The notes under the pieces: generated by a model | What the model was told of the DNA's origin: nothing | The model's input: only the letters and a program-made list of their open reading frames with translations | Database searches by the model: none | Source: G963662985 sp963662985 | GTDB lineage: Bacteria; Chloroflexota; Anaerolineae; Anaerolineales; UBA11579 | Direction of reading: 5' to 3' | NCBI GenBank assembly: GCA_963662985.1 | Contig: OY760066.1 | Location: 310,001 to 374,000 of the forward strand | Length of the DNA stretch: 64,000 nt | Translations under genes and position numbers: made by a program | Shown: positions 25,501 through 33,861 of the stretch, piece by piece | Numbering within the stretch: position 1 is the first letter of the stretch | How the letters are laid out: each line of letters starts with the position of its first letter

Positions 25501-27440
25501 GGACCGGTTAAACAGCTATCACTATCCAATAGATATGAATTTATATCTGCACTATTGGTAAATTCATCTCCCATTTTAATTTGTTCTTGAGAAAATGAAT
25601 CTGTATAGTGATCTTGAACTTCCGCATAAAAAGTCAAACTACCCGTCGTATTATCACGATAAATATGCGGATCAGTGATTTGCACATCACCGCCCAAGAA
25701 TTGAGAAGCAAAAACTTTCTCATCATCATTTCCATCAGAAGGAGTAGGATCAATAGTTTGATCATAAATTTCATCAGAAACATGGAAAATAATTGAAGTT
25801 GTACCATTATTTAAGCCACTTACACTATCACAATATGGATCTGTACTCAAAGCACCAGAATAATTACAAGTCCAATCAATATTACCTGCGCTCATCGGAT
25901 AAACTTCAGTGCCTGAATTTCGATTTAATGTAAAAGTTGGAACTTGTCCTAATCCCGCATTTTCATAATATCTCACCCCATCTGGCAGCAAATCGTTAAT
26001 CACAACTTCACCAATTGCATAATAGTCTGATAGCTCAAATGAAACTGTATATCTTAAAATATCGCCCGGAGCAGTTGCACTTGAAGAACCTTCCGTTATG
26101 TCATAAACACCCTTTGACATAGTGATAATTTCACCTTCAGTGGTCACACTTCCATCACCCGGCAAAAGCGCCTGATCCACCAAATTAACCGGATCAGCAG
26201 GGTTAAGTGGATCACTCAAAGGATACCAAATCCCAGAAGTAAGGGAAGCAACATTATTGACAGTTAAATTTGTTGTAGAAGCAGAATTAGCATCAAATTC
26301 AGGAATATAATAATCAAACGTAATATTAATATCCCCCGAAAAAGTAGTGGAATCAGAAAAATCAAACACCAATTGTGAATTACTTTTAGCACCATTATCT
26401 GGAAGAACTACTCCCGTACCTAATGTTATAGGAGCCGTTCCATCTGTGGTGTCATCATCATAATAAATTCCATCCAAAGCGCTTAAAGCACTTGCCGGGC
26501 TAACACTAATATTCCCTAAAAAGACAATATTATAAGGAAGATCATCAACGATTGTAAACCCTGTAAATTCCTGCCCTTGAGCAGTTTGAACTTGAATTGA
26601 ATATTGAGCTGGGTAATTGCTCCCGGAAGCAGTATCTGCATCTGTTGAAGATTTACTCAAAGAAATCAATGTAGGATTTACACTCTCACTTGGCCAAGTT
26701 AAAACATCAGAACTGTTAGTTACAATTGTGGTATCTTTTGGTGTTGTACAACAAAAATCGATCATTGCTGTCGCACCATATTCATAACCACCCCGACCTC
26801 TAATTAACTGAGGAGTTGTTAAATCAGCTTCAGCATCCAAATGCAATGGCACTGAAATAGAAATCGCAGGTTGAGAGGCAGTCACAGATCCAAATGGCAA
26901 TCGAATTGAGAGCAAATCATCCCCTGAAGCACCGCACACTTGCGTAAAATAACCATCCTCATCAATCGCCCAAGGATGATTCACACAACCAATTCCCGAA
27001 ACATCATCAGGGAAAGTATTCACAACCACATCAAGATCTTCAATATTATAGGAAGCTGAATAACCACCTGAAGGAGGGCTGATTGCATTTATACCATCCC
27101 CTCTCGGGATTACTAGATCAACAAAAGGACCATACCCTGTCGTACCATGATTGAGATTATCACCTTCATTTTCAAACTGAACTTGAAGGCTAAAATCACT
27201 CCCCAAAAAAACATCACTTGGTGAAGAAAGTGTAATTAGATTGATTGGCATCACAAGTTCAAAGGCCGATTTAACCCCCACTTCAGACAAGAACAATCGA
27301 TTATCAATCGTTCTATCTATAAAATTTTCAGTTTTTGTTTCAAAAAAAGGAAGAGAAGAACCTTCTGCATTAATCATCCCCATATTCAAAATTAAAACAA
27401 ATAAAACAATTATAATGAGCTTATTTTTAATTCTTGCCAT
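19506..27440 (-). CDS. Giant secreted DUF11-repeat protein with LPETG motif and C-terminal sortase domain
   Basis: 2,644 residues from the ATG at 27440 (GAAGGT ribosome site 8 nt upstream; the TTG at 27455 is less likely). A signal peptide (KNKLIIIVLFVLILNMGMINA) is followed by about a dozen DUF11/isopeptide-type beta repeats of 140-180 residues, each with an ITKT-like first strand and a D-lPaG/gl-like motif (for example TVPAGTTW, VIPAGLDY). Near the end LPETG (2476-2480) is followed, not by a membrane helix, but by a 25-residue linker and a complete sortase domain: IPALNVKARIVG, LLAGHV (His2556), SLITCQGY (Cys2619) and YDWR (Arg2632). The chain ends 12 residues later without membrane anchor. 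Likely a cell-surface fibre or S-layer-like adhesin; substrate and enzyme in one chain is unusual. Confidence 0.93.
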   Translation of the reverse strand: MARIKNKLIIIVLFVLILNMGMINAEGSSLPFFETKTENFIDRTIDNRLFLSEVGVKSAFELVMPINLITLSSPSDVFLGSDFSLQVQFENEGDNLNHGTTGYGPFVDLVIPRGDGINAISPPSGGYSASYNIEDLDVVVNTFPDDVSGIGCVNHPWAIDEDGYFTQVCGASGDDLLSIRLPFGSVTASQPAISISVPLHLDAEADLTTPQLIRGRGGYEYGATAMIDFCCTTPKDTTIVTNSSDVLTWPSESVNPTLISLSKSSTDADTASGSNYPAQYSIQVQTAQGQEFTGFTIVDDLPYNIVFLGNISVSPASALSALDGIYYDDDTTDGTAPITLGTGVVLPDNGAKSNSQLVFDFSDSTTFSGDINITFDYYIPEFDANSASTTNLTVNNVASLTSGIWYPLSDPLNPADPVNLVDQALLPGDGSVTTEGEIITMSKGVYDITEGSSSATAPGDILRYTVSFELSDYYAIGEVVINDLLPDGVRYYENAGLGQVPTFTLNRNSGTEVYPMSAGNIDWTCNYSGALSTDPYCDSVSGLNNGTTSIIFHVSDEIYDQTIDPTPSDGNDDEKVFASQFLGGDVQITDPHIYRDNTTGSLTFYAEVQDHYTDSFSQEQIKMGDEFTNSADINSYLLDSDSCLTGPCSVLSGVPVTDSASATNEVPYGSTSKTIVGYKDSLCNASTYAACSDVDISANDVVLYRLTYTVPTGDFYDLSFTDYLPLPIFHADDPDVTGISVGLGAWNYSANINDLFATGGTWTYGPNHSVDYSASNTPVLSVSDKDHENTVKFDFGNYDAVDNLERTIDIVFSVRVTSEKFADQMKLRNSVLQKDSNSTTYNPEAVVNADLVLTEPVLVGTKTIISTNSSNATAITQPSDPLAFYPPGSTGVPWYDEGTNGSFVISSDFLGSDNSAIESSFGNLDGGDTIRFAILIQNVGSGVNGAFDILLQDDKPDGLIIPPGGINLQVTRGDGVSLNSMVNPQGASFTDTDLFDQGIELLDPGQLASTDALYGEGGACQGHDATSGTNVIVVTYDLMIDPALPAGTELVNNGKIVNYSGEEGGENYVEEPEDDEDSTTLREPTISKTIVSTEIESTPTNTTNTGNEATIGEFITYRVEVTIPESSSDNMVLRDTLDNGLVFVSLDPSSFGLFDSNNVALGTGVIVDDSDPSNIVDISLPSTVVTNSGRTLTWNFGRITNLNNDNDVDEKFVFEYTVMVTDISGNIRNRYRNNSIVMTWDLADGTSESSDIKYAPNVRIVEPNLLINKTVTPTTAQAGTAISYSIVINHESNSNNTDAYDVTFSDPIPACTTGESVIVIDETDASTIAAAFDVVDSAGIVDKSLFELVGSNAAGWTLKTTDGSSFDFLYDTTRTITISLDGTVSYCVNPEFTYPNTATVNWTSMDGENTNRDYDSGTAGVDRERSYSADSSVTTGVVTVDSPVLTKSVYATSDSESGDGDLSIGEIVTYQLAFTIPQGTSVNTTVQDVIPAGLDYITDSTTLSIDSDLAMTIDGDLASANGIGLVNPGFAVLDSTDVNGTSFVTVTGSAATGQQVSVFIGDLQNNDEPASGTTTADETIIVRFNAVVLNTDSTNTIGAVKENDFELIVSGNTYDSNDISSTIIEPDLDIEKTNALVSSNCVDLNDASGTSYNNCIGATIGYTLKITNPYYEADGTTRTYSSVAWDSVISDTIPAGLTLNELSLRAERVDTSSGSEVRTSVGSVGSGWILDYTAPTITLTAEAGQRFDVNDDVWYEIIYQAVIDQNASAIGVTPFVDNVPLPGDVLKNTAKVDWTNKDGVVPGEKTYSESTDNFVTVENGELVVDKYDATFEITGTNSTLEPNAKIYYGIRFQNTGNVPTKFSLSEDLPANTTYDAALTDTTNSVVTGSSWTLNSTTGEYEAVPVTAAGAGLLAEAGATDAGTGDPTDRGVWYFVVTIDDPLPAGVTEINNVATVYMDENSGGPEPKPGNNKDTSDLEAVGEPSLSITKTNNKDTTTLGDTLVYTITYRNTGGQNATGVVLTETVPAGTTWFNDPGVTTDDGWVCDAVGAAGETCEWTIGALAAHPTDVHTVTFAVKVDDVTSVDFVDNTVTVEDDGNNNTTPGSPPQSATDTDQDILIQGMEKHLLSISEPAATTINPTGNDAAIGSILVYEVTIDIPSTPGSDDIIVPNFVLTDVLDQGLAFLGCGDGSGADAVTADANLTTSAGAFVDLCDIATAAQPTTTTGNSPTVGEYPIGSGEALNQGRMLTFDFGTLTNDNSSSTTQTITIVYRAVVLNDASVVVGSGERNNQVNADWDDVTTPMTDEAESVEIVEPFLNIQKTVSRSIVPVGGTVQYKLTIFHESRSTTSAYDVNVFDTLPLALEYVVGSENHVSGETPDSMTYDPATRTLTIAYDDWDPTGNQDSVITFDATVNFYSGGGIVNQANVEWTSLPGDFETVQQSPFNSLSNERYYDPLDDVDVYGANSSISIEPPYKLPETGFEQDKITTVPNQPDNLQYSKTDNLVLEIPALNVKARIVGIPEYQNTWDATWLQDDIGYLTGTAFPTQAGRTLLAGHVVDAQGAPSVFADLKTLHWGDEFVIYANGLKYVYQVQSNERIKADNMDIYKSSAYDEVSLITCQGYNETTGEYDWRIAVTGVLIRLEK

Positions 27441-27651
27441 GTTAGATACCTTCAATTAAACTTCTATGGTTTTTTTACGAAAATGTAAAATGTATTTACT
27501 AAGAACAATTAAAATTATATTAGTAATTTATTATATTTTCCCTATTTATAAATATTACATTAAGATTTCAAAAATCGCTAGGTCAAGCAAACTATTATTA
27601 ATAAATCCTTACAGTTTTTAATAATTCATTAAGTTCCCCCAACAATAGCGG

Positions 27652-28323
27652 TTATTCTATTTGCCAATCAATGGCAGCTTTTTTATTTTTTTCCAAAAAT
27701 TCATTTGTCTTAGAAAAATGACGGCATCCAAAAAAACCTCGATAAGCAGATAGCGGACTCGGATGTGGAGCCTTCAAAATCAAATGATTCGGATTCGTAA
27801 TCATAGTCGCTTTTGATTGTGCAAAACTTCCCCACAACAAAAAAACCATCGGATCCTCTCGCTCATTCATTAAATTAATCACTTGGTCGGTGAATATTTC
27901 CCAACCTCTTCCCCGATGAGAACCAGCTTGGCCCGCCCGCACAGTCAAAATTGCATTTAGCAGCAGTACACCTTGATCTGCCCATTTTTTCAAATAGCCA
28001 TGATTCGGAATAGTACACCCCAAATCACTCTCTAATTCCTTATAAATATTCTCCAAAGAAGGTGGCACTTTAATCCCATGTTGTACAGAAAAACATAATC
28101 CATGTGCCTGTTTATACCCATGATACGGATCCTGTCCAATAATCACCACTTTAGTATCAGCATATCCAGTAAAATGAAACGCATTATAAATGGAATGCAT
28201 TTCAGGATAAACAGTCGTTGATCGATATTCTTGGATCAAAAATTCGCGTAAATTTTGATAATAGTCTTTCTCAAACTCACCATCTAAAACGTTTTTCCAA
28301 TCATTTTCAAACTTTACTGCCAT
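27652..28323 (-). CDS. ung: Uracil-DNA glycosylase, family 1
   Basis: 223 residues, normal for Ung. The water-activating motif GQDPYHG (63-69, catalytic Asp65) and the minor-groove loop HPSPLSAYRGFFG near residue 187 are both intact, as is VLLLNAILTVR. It removes uracil from DNA to start base excision repair. It follows the ROK kinase gene by 6 nt on the same strand and is probably co-transcribed. The 211 nt between this gene and the upstream boundary of the giant surface-protein gene are very AT-rich and hold that gene's promoter, which I could not define. Confidence 0.97.
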   Translation of the reverse strand: MAVKFENDWKNVLDGEFEKDYYQNLREFLIQEYRSTTVYPEMHSIYNAFHFTGYADTKVVIIGQDPYHGYKQAHGLCFSVQHGIKVPPSLENIYKELESDLGCTIPNHGYLKKWADQGVLLLNAILTVRAGQAGSHRGRGWEIFTDQVINLMNEREDPMVFLLWGSFAQSKATMITNPNHLILKAPHPSPLSAYRGFFGCRHFSKTNEFLEKNKKAAIDWQIE

Positions 28324-28329
28324 ATCTGC

Positions 28330-29220
28330 TCATTTCATTGCTTTTATCGCTAATGCAACAGCACCCAACAATCCCGCATTGTCCCCCAACCCAGGGGGAA
28401 CGATATAGTTATCAATCTTCCCCAACAAATTCTCATGTACCACATATCCATTAAGCACATTTGCTAATTTTTCACGAATCATCGGGAACAACTGCATCTG
28501 ATGCATCACACCTCCACCTAAGATAATTCTTTGTGGTGACAAGCTCAATACAAAACTTGCCAATCCCTCTGCAATATACGCCGCTTCTTCGTTCCACGCC
28601 TCATGATCTACTGGCAATGTTTCTGCTGCTTGCCCCCATCTCACTTTCATTCCCGGGCCTGCCGCCAATCCTTCAAAACAATGTTTATGATATGGGCACA
28701 CGCCCTCAAAAGAATTGTCTAATTCAGCAGGAAAAATCCGAATATGCCCTAATTCAGGATGTAGCATACCATGTAGCAATTCTCCGTTCACCATCACACC
28801 GCCTCCCAAACCAGTGCCAATCGTTATATAAATGAAGGTATCCACATCTTGAGCAGAACCCCACACATGTTCCCCTAAAGCCGCCGCATTCACATCGGTA
28901 TCAAATGTCACTGGCATTCCCAATGCACGTTCAATCGCACCTTTAAAATCGGTATCTTTCCATCCTGGTTTTGGAGTGCTGGTAATATATCCAAATTTTT
29001 CAGAGGCTGGATTCAAGTCTACAGGCCCAAATGTTCCTATCCCAATCTGGTCAAAATCATACTTATTTTTCATTTCTTTGAAAAATGTAATCGAAGCCGA
29101 TATCGTTTCATCTGGTGTAGTTGTTGGAATAGAGCTTCGCTCTAAAACTTTCCCCTCAGCTGTTCCAATCCCCAACAAAAATTTAGTACCACCTGCTTCA
29201 ATTGCACCGTAAGTTTTCAT
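28330..29220 (-). CDS. ROK-family sugar kinase, fructokinase type
   Basis: 296 residues from the ATG at 29220, chosen because AAAGGAG lies 8 nt upstream; an in-frame start 36 nt earlier lacks a site. The start YGAIEAGGTKFLLGIG is the ROK phosphate loop; IYITIGTGLGGGVM binds the sugar; the zinc-binding group is around H-x-R...CPYHKHCFEGLAAGPGM. The zinc-containing form and EAGGTK start match Bacillus-type fructokinases (ScrK/GmuE). It phosphorylates fructose or a related hexose with ATP. Divergent from the parAB operon, convergent with nothing; exact sugar not certain. Confidence 0.88.
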   Translation of the reverse strand: MKTYGAIEAGGTKFLLGIGTAEGKVLERSSIPTTTPDETISASITFFKEMKNKYDFDQIGIGTFGPVDLNPASEKFGYITSTPKPGWKDTDFKGAIERALGMPVTFDTDVNAAALGEHVWGSAQDVDTFIYITIGTGLGGGVMVNGELLHGMLHPELGHIRIFPAELDNSFEGVCPYHKHCFEGLAAGPGMKVRWGQAAETLPVDHEAWNEEAAYIAEGLASFVLSLSPQRIILGGGVMHQMQLFPMIREKLANVLNGYVVHENLLGKIDNYIVPPGLGDNAGLLGAVALAIKAMK

Positions 29221-29431
29221 CAAATTTTCTCCTTTTAGTATCGATTCCTTTTTCATTATAATACATTACAATCAAATCATAAAATCTATAAAATTCTCCA
29301 CAATCGAATGATGATTTTATTATTTTTAAATATAAATCTGTATTAATATCTAATTTATATCTTAATCTTATTTTTTTATACAGTATTATATTTAAGAGTT
29401 GTTTTTCATAAAAAATTCAATCTATTTTAAG

Positions 29432-29460
29432 TTGTCACCTCGCTTTTTTTTTGATATGAT
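29432..29460 (+). promoter_or_regulatory. Promoter of the parAB operon
   Basis: TTGTCA (29432-29437), 17-nt spacer, TATGAT (29455-29460), about 40 nt upstream of the parA ATG. The region 29221-29431 is extremely AT-rich and should also hold the divergent ROK kinase promoter, which I could not place. Confidence 0.75.
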
Positions 29461-29471
29461 TGAATCAATCA
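29457..29471. promoter_or_regulatory. Operator-like palindrome at the parAB promoter
   Basis: TGATTGAATCAATCA is a perfect 7-bp inverted repeat around a central A. It overlaps the -10 hexamer and the expected transcription start of parA, the position of a repressor site. ParA or ParB proteins often repress their own operon, so autoregulation is plausible. Confidence 0.5.
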
Positions 29472-29499
29472 CATAAAAAACAAAAAGCGGAGTATCTAA

Positions 29500-30363
29500 A
29501 TGAAAATTATTTCAGTTGCAAATCAAAAAGGTGGCGTAGGAAAAACCACCCTCTCAATTAATTTTGCTGTTGCATTTGCCCTCATGCTCGCTCATGAAGC
29601 CAATCAAAAACAAAAACTCGGGCGCGTCCTCGTTGTAGACATGGATCCTCAAGTACATGCCTCTGCCACATTTGCCGGCGGTGTTTTTGATCGCACCATG
29701 CCCAGTAGTGATACCCCTACCCTTGGCGAACTTCTTATGGATATGACCGACGAACCTGTTATGTCCGTCATTCGCAAATCCCGCTTACCTCTTTCCGGTC
29801 GCGGCAACCTTGACTACATCCCCACTCGCAAATCCTCTATGAAACAAGCAGAAATGTTCCTTCGTACAGAAGTAGATGGGAGTTACCAACTCCTAGAACT
29901 CCTTAACACCCTTGCCGATGTTTACGAATATGTCTTTATCGACACTCCCCCAAACCTTGGCTCCATGACAGCTGCCGCGCTTTATGCCGCCCATCACGTT
30001 CTCATCCCCACTCAACTGGAAGCATTTTCCTTAGATGGAGTCTATGACGTCTTTGACACCATTGATAAAATTAGCAAACGCACCAATCCAAAATTAAAAA
30101 TCTCCGGTATCCAACCCACCATGTGCAACTTTATTCGTAAAGAACAAAAAGATATCTATGAAAATATCAAAGATCAATTTGGTGAGCTCCTTCTTCCTCC
30201 GATTTCATCTCGAGCAGAAGTAACAGAAGCCAACACAGACGGTCTTGATATCTTCTCTTACCGTCCTGCTAGAAAAACACAAGAACTCGCCTCTTCCTCA
30301 ATTGCTACGCAAGAATTCGCCAAAGCAGCCAATGAGTTCCGTCGTCGTGTAGATGCAAAATAA
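29500..30363 (+). CDS. parA: ParA-family partition ATPase
   Basis: 287 residues. The deviant Walker A motif NQKGGVGKTT lies at residues 8-17, the switch/Walker B parts are VVDMDPQ and FIDTPPNLG. ParA proteins move DNA cargo by ATP-dependent binding to the nucleoid. There is no N-terminal DNA-binding extension, so this is the short type, but MLAHEANQKQKLG is an insertion between strands not common in chromosomal Soj. It has its own promoter and a GCGGAG ribosome site and is followed 22 nt later by the ParB-like gene. Could serve the chromosome or a mobile replicon; nothing here decides. Confidence 0.92.
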   Translation: MKIISVANQKGGVGKTTLSINFAVAFALMLAHEANQKQKLGRVLVVDMDPQVHASATFAGGVFDRTMPSSDTPTLGELLMDMTDEPVMSVIRKSRLPLSGRGNLDYIPTRKSSMKQAEMFLRTEVDGSYQLLELLNTLADVYEYVFIDTPPNLGSMTAAALYAAHHVLIPTQLEAFSLDGVYDVFDTIDKISKRTNPKLKISGIQPTMCNFIRKEQKDIYENIKDQFGELLLPPISSRAEVTEANTDGLDIFSYRPARKTQELASSSIATQEFAKAANEFRRRVDAK

Positions 30364-30385
30364 TTAACAAACAAAGGTTGGGATC

Positions 30386-31591
30386 ATGCCAAAAAGAGTA
30401 GAAAGAGATTATTCCGTCGGCCGAGTAGACAACACCCAAGCAGATGGATTTTTCACCAATGCCCCAGCGCCACGTCGCGCCACTAGTCGCGTGGTGTCTG
30501 TCAGTCTGTCACAAGTCATGCCAGACCGTTATCAACCTCGCCCCATCCTCCCCCTTGAATTAAAAAACCAATTCTACGCCTATTTCGATGAGAATCTAGC
30601 CCAAAATTTACCCAAAGATAAACCACCCCTCAGCATCTATCAAGCAGCGGCTGAATGGCTCAAAATGAGCAAATCTAATCAAGCCGTAGCAGAACGAGTC
30701 AAGCGCCTTCTTTCTTTAGGAGATACCGTTGAACAGGTCGGCCAGATAAAACCTGCCACTGGCAAATGGTCCCAAAATTCCAAAGGTGAAGCTATCTTTG
30801 CCCTTGAATCTGGGGAACGCCGTATGTGGTCCCTTGCCTTATCTTATATAGAAGAAGGTAACGACCCTAATGCAGATGGCGCCGAAGAGCCAAAAATCGA
30901 AGTGCTTGAGGTCAAAAAAACCTCTCGCGAACGCCAAGTTGTAGAAAACAGACATGCCGAAACTCCCACAGCCGTAGCGCGTGCCCGCGAAGTTGCCTCA
31001 CTTGTTTTAGAAAAACAAGAAATCCATCCCAATCCCAACAGCGCTGACGATTACGAATATTTCCGTCAAGTCACCGAGATCAAACGTCTCCCTTCTGGTT
31101 TCTGGGATAGCATTGAAAAGATCATGGGCATTAGCGATTTCCAAATGCGCCGGCTCCTTCGTGTGCTTCAATTACCCACCCCTCTTCTTGAAAAAGCCGA
31201 TATGTATAACTTACCAGAACGTGTCCTTCGAGAAATCATTCAAGCCTCCCCTAACTCATGGGATGCCCTTATCAATGCTGCTGTACTCAAAAATCTCACC
31301 GCAGAAGACATTGAAGCCAGTGTTCAAACAGAAGCAGAGAAAAAAGACGTGCCCAAAAAAGCACCTCGCAAAGTCACCGCATCAGAGAAAGCTGCTCGCA
31401 AAAGTGTAGGTTTCATCTCCTCTCTCAAAAATTTAGAACGTTCAGAGATCAAACAAGTGGTTGCCGAGATATCCTTTAAAATGAAGTACGATGATGAACG
31501 TCTTTATGAAGCTGCTGAGATTATTGAAGACCTTGCCAAACGAATCCGCACAGAAGCAGAACAAATTCGGCAAGACAAAGCATATGAATAA
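30386..31591 (+). CDS. parB: ParB-like partition protein
   Basis: 401 residues. The N-terminal CTPase-type ParB motifs are recognisable: VMPDRYQPRP (about 50-59), ALESGERRMWSL (GERR motif, near 140) and VVENRHAETPTAVARAREVA (ENxxR/H motif, near 190). A helix-turn-helix part (IEKIMGISDFQMRRLLRVLQLP) follows, then a charged linker (SVQTEAEKKDVPKKAPRK) and a helical C-terminus. A long insertion (about 60-130) separates the QPR and GERR motifs, unlike chromosomal ParB (Spo0J). It forms an operon with parA and is followed by a terminator. I am sure of the ParB relationship, less of a chromosomal role. Confidence 0.85.
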   Translation: MPKRVERDYSVGRVDNTQADGFFTNAPAPRRATSRVVSVSLSQVMPDRYQPRPILPLELKNQFYAYFDENLAQNLPKDKPPLSIYQAAAEWLKMSKSNQAVAERVKRLLSLGDTVEQVGQIKPATGKWSQNSKGEAIFALESGERRMWSLALSYIEEGNDPNADGAEEPKIEVLEVKKTSRERQVVENRHAETPTAVARAREVASLVLEKQEIHPNPNSADDYEYFRQVTEIKRLPSGFWDSIEKIMGISDFQMRRLLRVLQLPTPLLEKADMYNLPERVLREIIQASPNSWDALINAAVLKNLTAEDIEASVQTEAEKKDVPKKAPRKVTASEKAARKSVGFISSLKNLERSEIKQVVAEISFKMKYDDERLYEAAEIIEDLAKRIRTEAEQIRQDKAYE

Positions 31592-31597
31592 ATAACC

Positions 31598-31625
31598 AAG
31601 AGAGAAGAGCTTCTTCTCTCTTTTT
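31598..31625 (+). terminator. Terminator of parAB
   Basis: Perfect 10-bp stem AAGAGAGAAG/CTTCTCTCTT with a 5-nt loop, followed by a run of T, 6 nt after the parB stop. Confidence 0.9.
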
Positions 31626-31638
31626 GATTGGATCAGAT

Positions 31639-32463
31639 ATGAAAAAACTAATCTCTATCACAGCTTATATATTCATCTTATTCACAATAATATTCTCAAC
31701 CCATGTTAAAGCCCAAACCCCCACCCCATCGACCCATTGGCAGCCTACTCCCGGCCTTTCTTGGCAAATCCAATTTACTGGATCTTCAGAATTGCTCACA
31801 GAATCTTATTACGACGTTATCGAAATTGATTTAGATCAAACTGAGACCGATCAAATTCCCAATTTAGTGGAATACTATCATCAAAAAGGAACCAAAGTAC
31901 TCTGTTACATCAGTGTTGGTTCTTATGAAGAATGGCGAGTTGATGCCGATCAATTTCCTTCAGAACTTATCGGCAATCCCTATGATGGCTGGCCCGGAGA
32001 AAATTGGCTAGACATTCGTCAAATCGATCAACTTACCTCCATTATAGAAGCGCGTTTTGACAAATGTGCCCAGCTAGGCTTTGATGGCATCGAAGCAGAT
32101 AATATCCAAATCGCAGACAATCAACCCGGCTTTCCCATCACCCCCCAAGATGAAATAATCTATGCGCAGTGGATTGCACAACTCGCCCATCAACGTGGAT
32201 TAGCCATTGGACAAAAGAATGCCCCCCATCTTGTACCTGAGCTTGTAAACTATTTTGATTTTGCAGTTGTCGAATCATCATTTTATTATCAAGAAACCGA
32301 GGCTTACCTCCCCTATATCACAGCCAACAAACCCGTTTTTGCCATTGAATATACAGACAATTGGCACCGCAACACTTCCTTTTGCGAACTATCTCTTTCT
32401 CTTCAATTTAGTACCATTCTAAAACACAGAAACTTAGATCAATGGGTACAACCTTGTCATTAA
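31639..32463 (+). CDS. Secreted GH114-type (endo-alpha-1,4-polygalactosaminidase-like) protein
   Basis: 274 residues from the ATG at 31639; a TTG 15 nt earlier lies in the terminator and is unlikely. An N-terminal signal peptide (ISITAYIFILFTIIFSTHVKA) is followed by the GH114 TIM-barrel pattern: WQIQFTGS, VLCYISVGSYEEWR, NWLDIRQ, GFDGIEADN and AIGQKNAP. Proteins of this family cleave galactosamine-containing polysaccharides or have related roles. The acidic residues in GIEADN and FAVVESSF are conserved catalytic candidates. It has no clear operon partner and stands between the parAB terminator and the MFS gene. Substrate is not known. Confidence 0.85.
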   Translation: MKKLISITAYIFILFTIIFSTHVKAQTPTPSTHWQPTPGLSWQIQFTGSSELLTESYYDVIEIDLDQTETDQIPNLVEYYHQKGTKVLCYISVGSYEEWRVDADQFPSELIGNPYDGWPGENWLDIRQIDQLTSIIEARFDKCAQLGFDGIEADNIQIADNQPGFPITPQDEIIYAQWIAQLAHQRGLAIGQKNAPHLVPELVNYFDFAVVESSFYYQETEAYLPYITANKPVFAIEYTDNWHRNTSFCELSLSLQFSTILKHRNLDQWVQPCH

Positions 32464-32474
32464 TTTTTCTCAAC

Positions 32475-32503
32475 TTGTCATCACCTTCCATATAATATAT
32501 AAT
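32475..32503 (+). promoter_or_regulatory. Promoter of the MFS transporter gene
   Basis: TTGTCA (32475-32480), 17-nt spacer and a perfect TATAAT (32498-32503), about 55 nt upstream of the ribosome site AAAAGGAG. An imperfect hairpin (AGATAT/ATATCT, 32507-32526) lies at the start of the leader. Confidence 0.8.
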
Positions 32504-32567
32504 CGGAGATATTTTGTAAGATATCTTGTTTTTATTCTTATTATCGATTTATAAAAGGAGCAAATCT

Positions 32568-33845
32568 ATGTCAACACTCACTTGGGACCAAAGGAAACAA
32601 TCCAACTTCCGCAAATCCTTTTTTGCAATTGAAACTGCCTTTTATTTTCTTCAAGGCGTATATCTCACTAGTTTAATCGTCCTCACTGACTATCAAATGG
32701 CGGTTCTCTTCGGACTCGACTACGGTAAAATTACCACCATTATTTTTATCATTGGCATTCCTACTTACCTCAAAATGATCACCGCACTCCTCTCAGATCG
32801 TGTTTCCATCGGCAAATTCGGCAAACGCAAACCCTACCTCGTCATTGGTGCCATCTTTTTTGCTGTTTCATTTGGACTGCTCTATTTTTTTGACAACTAC
32901 TCCATCTATTACATCATCGTGCTCTTGCTTGCCTATATTGGTTTTATGTTCGTAGACGGCACAGCAGATGCCCTCACCGTTGATCTCACCCCCATAAACG
33001 AAGCCTCTCGTATGCAAGGTTTCGCCCAAGCAGGCAAATACGCCGGCACCGCCCTTGCCTATATTCTTGGCTCCCGCTTAGCACCCGCCATCGGATGGAA
33101 CAACTTCACCCTCCTGATTGGTGTCATCGCTGTTGCCCAAGCATTAGTACCGCTCCTTTTCAAAGAGATCGAATCGCCAAAAGAAGCCAAAAAGAAGAAC
33201 CCCGGCCTCCTTGATTCCATCAAATTGAGTTTCGGAAACTGGCCTGCTATTCAAGGTCTCATTTTTGCATTTGTATTCATGAGTAGCATCGGTATCACCT
33301 CAGTCATGGGACCGCTCATGCTTAACAAAGTTGGCCTGCAAGTCTATGGAGATTCCCGCCTTATCGGATACATCGTCCTATCTATTTCCACTGCCACCAT
33401 CGGCACGCTCATTCGTCGTTGGGGAGGTTTCACCAACCGCAACGTTTTTATCAGTTTTGCTATCATCTGGTTGCTCTTCACCCCTTGGCTGCTAGTCATG
33501 CAAAACTGGGAAAATGTCGCCCTAATCTATATCGCTCAAATTTGTATGGGTATTGCCCGAGGGATCACCATCGTAGTCACCTATGCCCTTATTATGCCCC
33601 TCTGTAACTCCACTGTCGAAGGATTTATGTTTGCCACCTTCACCAGCCTCATGAACATTGGTCGTGGCTTAGCTTCCAAAACTGTCGCATTTTTCGGAGA
33701 AACTGTCGGCATTGGTATGGTACCCGCCATATTTGTCGTTCTCCCCATTATGGCAATTGGTCTCTTTATGGTTCCTGGCATCAATCGCGGAATTGCCCAG
33801 ATTAAAAAAAGTCAAATTGAACCTGTCGAAACCGCCGAAGCATAA
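32568..33845 (+). CDS. MFS transporter
   Basis: 425 residues from the ATG at 32568, which has AAAAGGAG 8 nt upstream (an upstream in-frame start lacks a site). About 12 membrane helices are visible, with a short cytoplasmic basic loop KFGKRKPYLVIGA between helices 2 and 3, the motif-A-like element of the family, and a central cytoplasmic loop KEIESPKEAKKKNPG. Fold and loop resemble the PucC/GPH-like permeases that move sugars or other small molecules. No neighbour in the same operon, flanked by its own promoter and terminator, so the cargo cannot be inferred. Confidence 0.82.
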   Translation: MSTLTWDQRKQSNFRKSFFAIETAFYFLQGVYLTSLIVLTDYQMAVLFGLDYGKITTIIFIIGIPTYLKMITALLSDRVSIGKFGKRKPYLVIGAIFFAVSFGLLYFFDNYSIYYIIVLLLAYIGFMFVDGTADALTVDLTPINEASRMQGFAQAGKYAGTALAYILGSRLAPAIGWNNFTLLIGVIAVAQALVPLLFKEIESPKEAKKKNPGLLDSIKLSFGNWPAIQGLIFAFVFMSSIGITSVMGPLMLNKVGLQVYGDSRLIGYIVLSISTATIGTLIRRWGGFTNRNVFISFAIIWLLFTPWLLVMQNWENVALIYIAQICMGIARGITIVVTYALIMPLCNSTVEGFMFATFTSLMNIGRGLASKTVAFFGETVGIGMVPAIFVVLPIMAIGLFMVPGINRGIAQIKKSQIEPVETAEA

Positions 33846-33861
33846 CTTTCACAAAAACACA

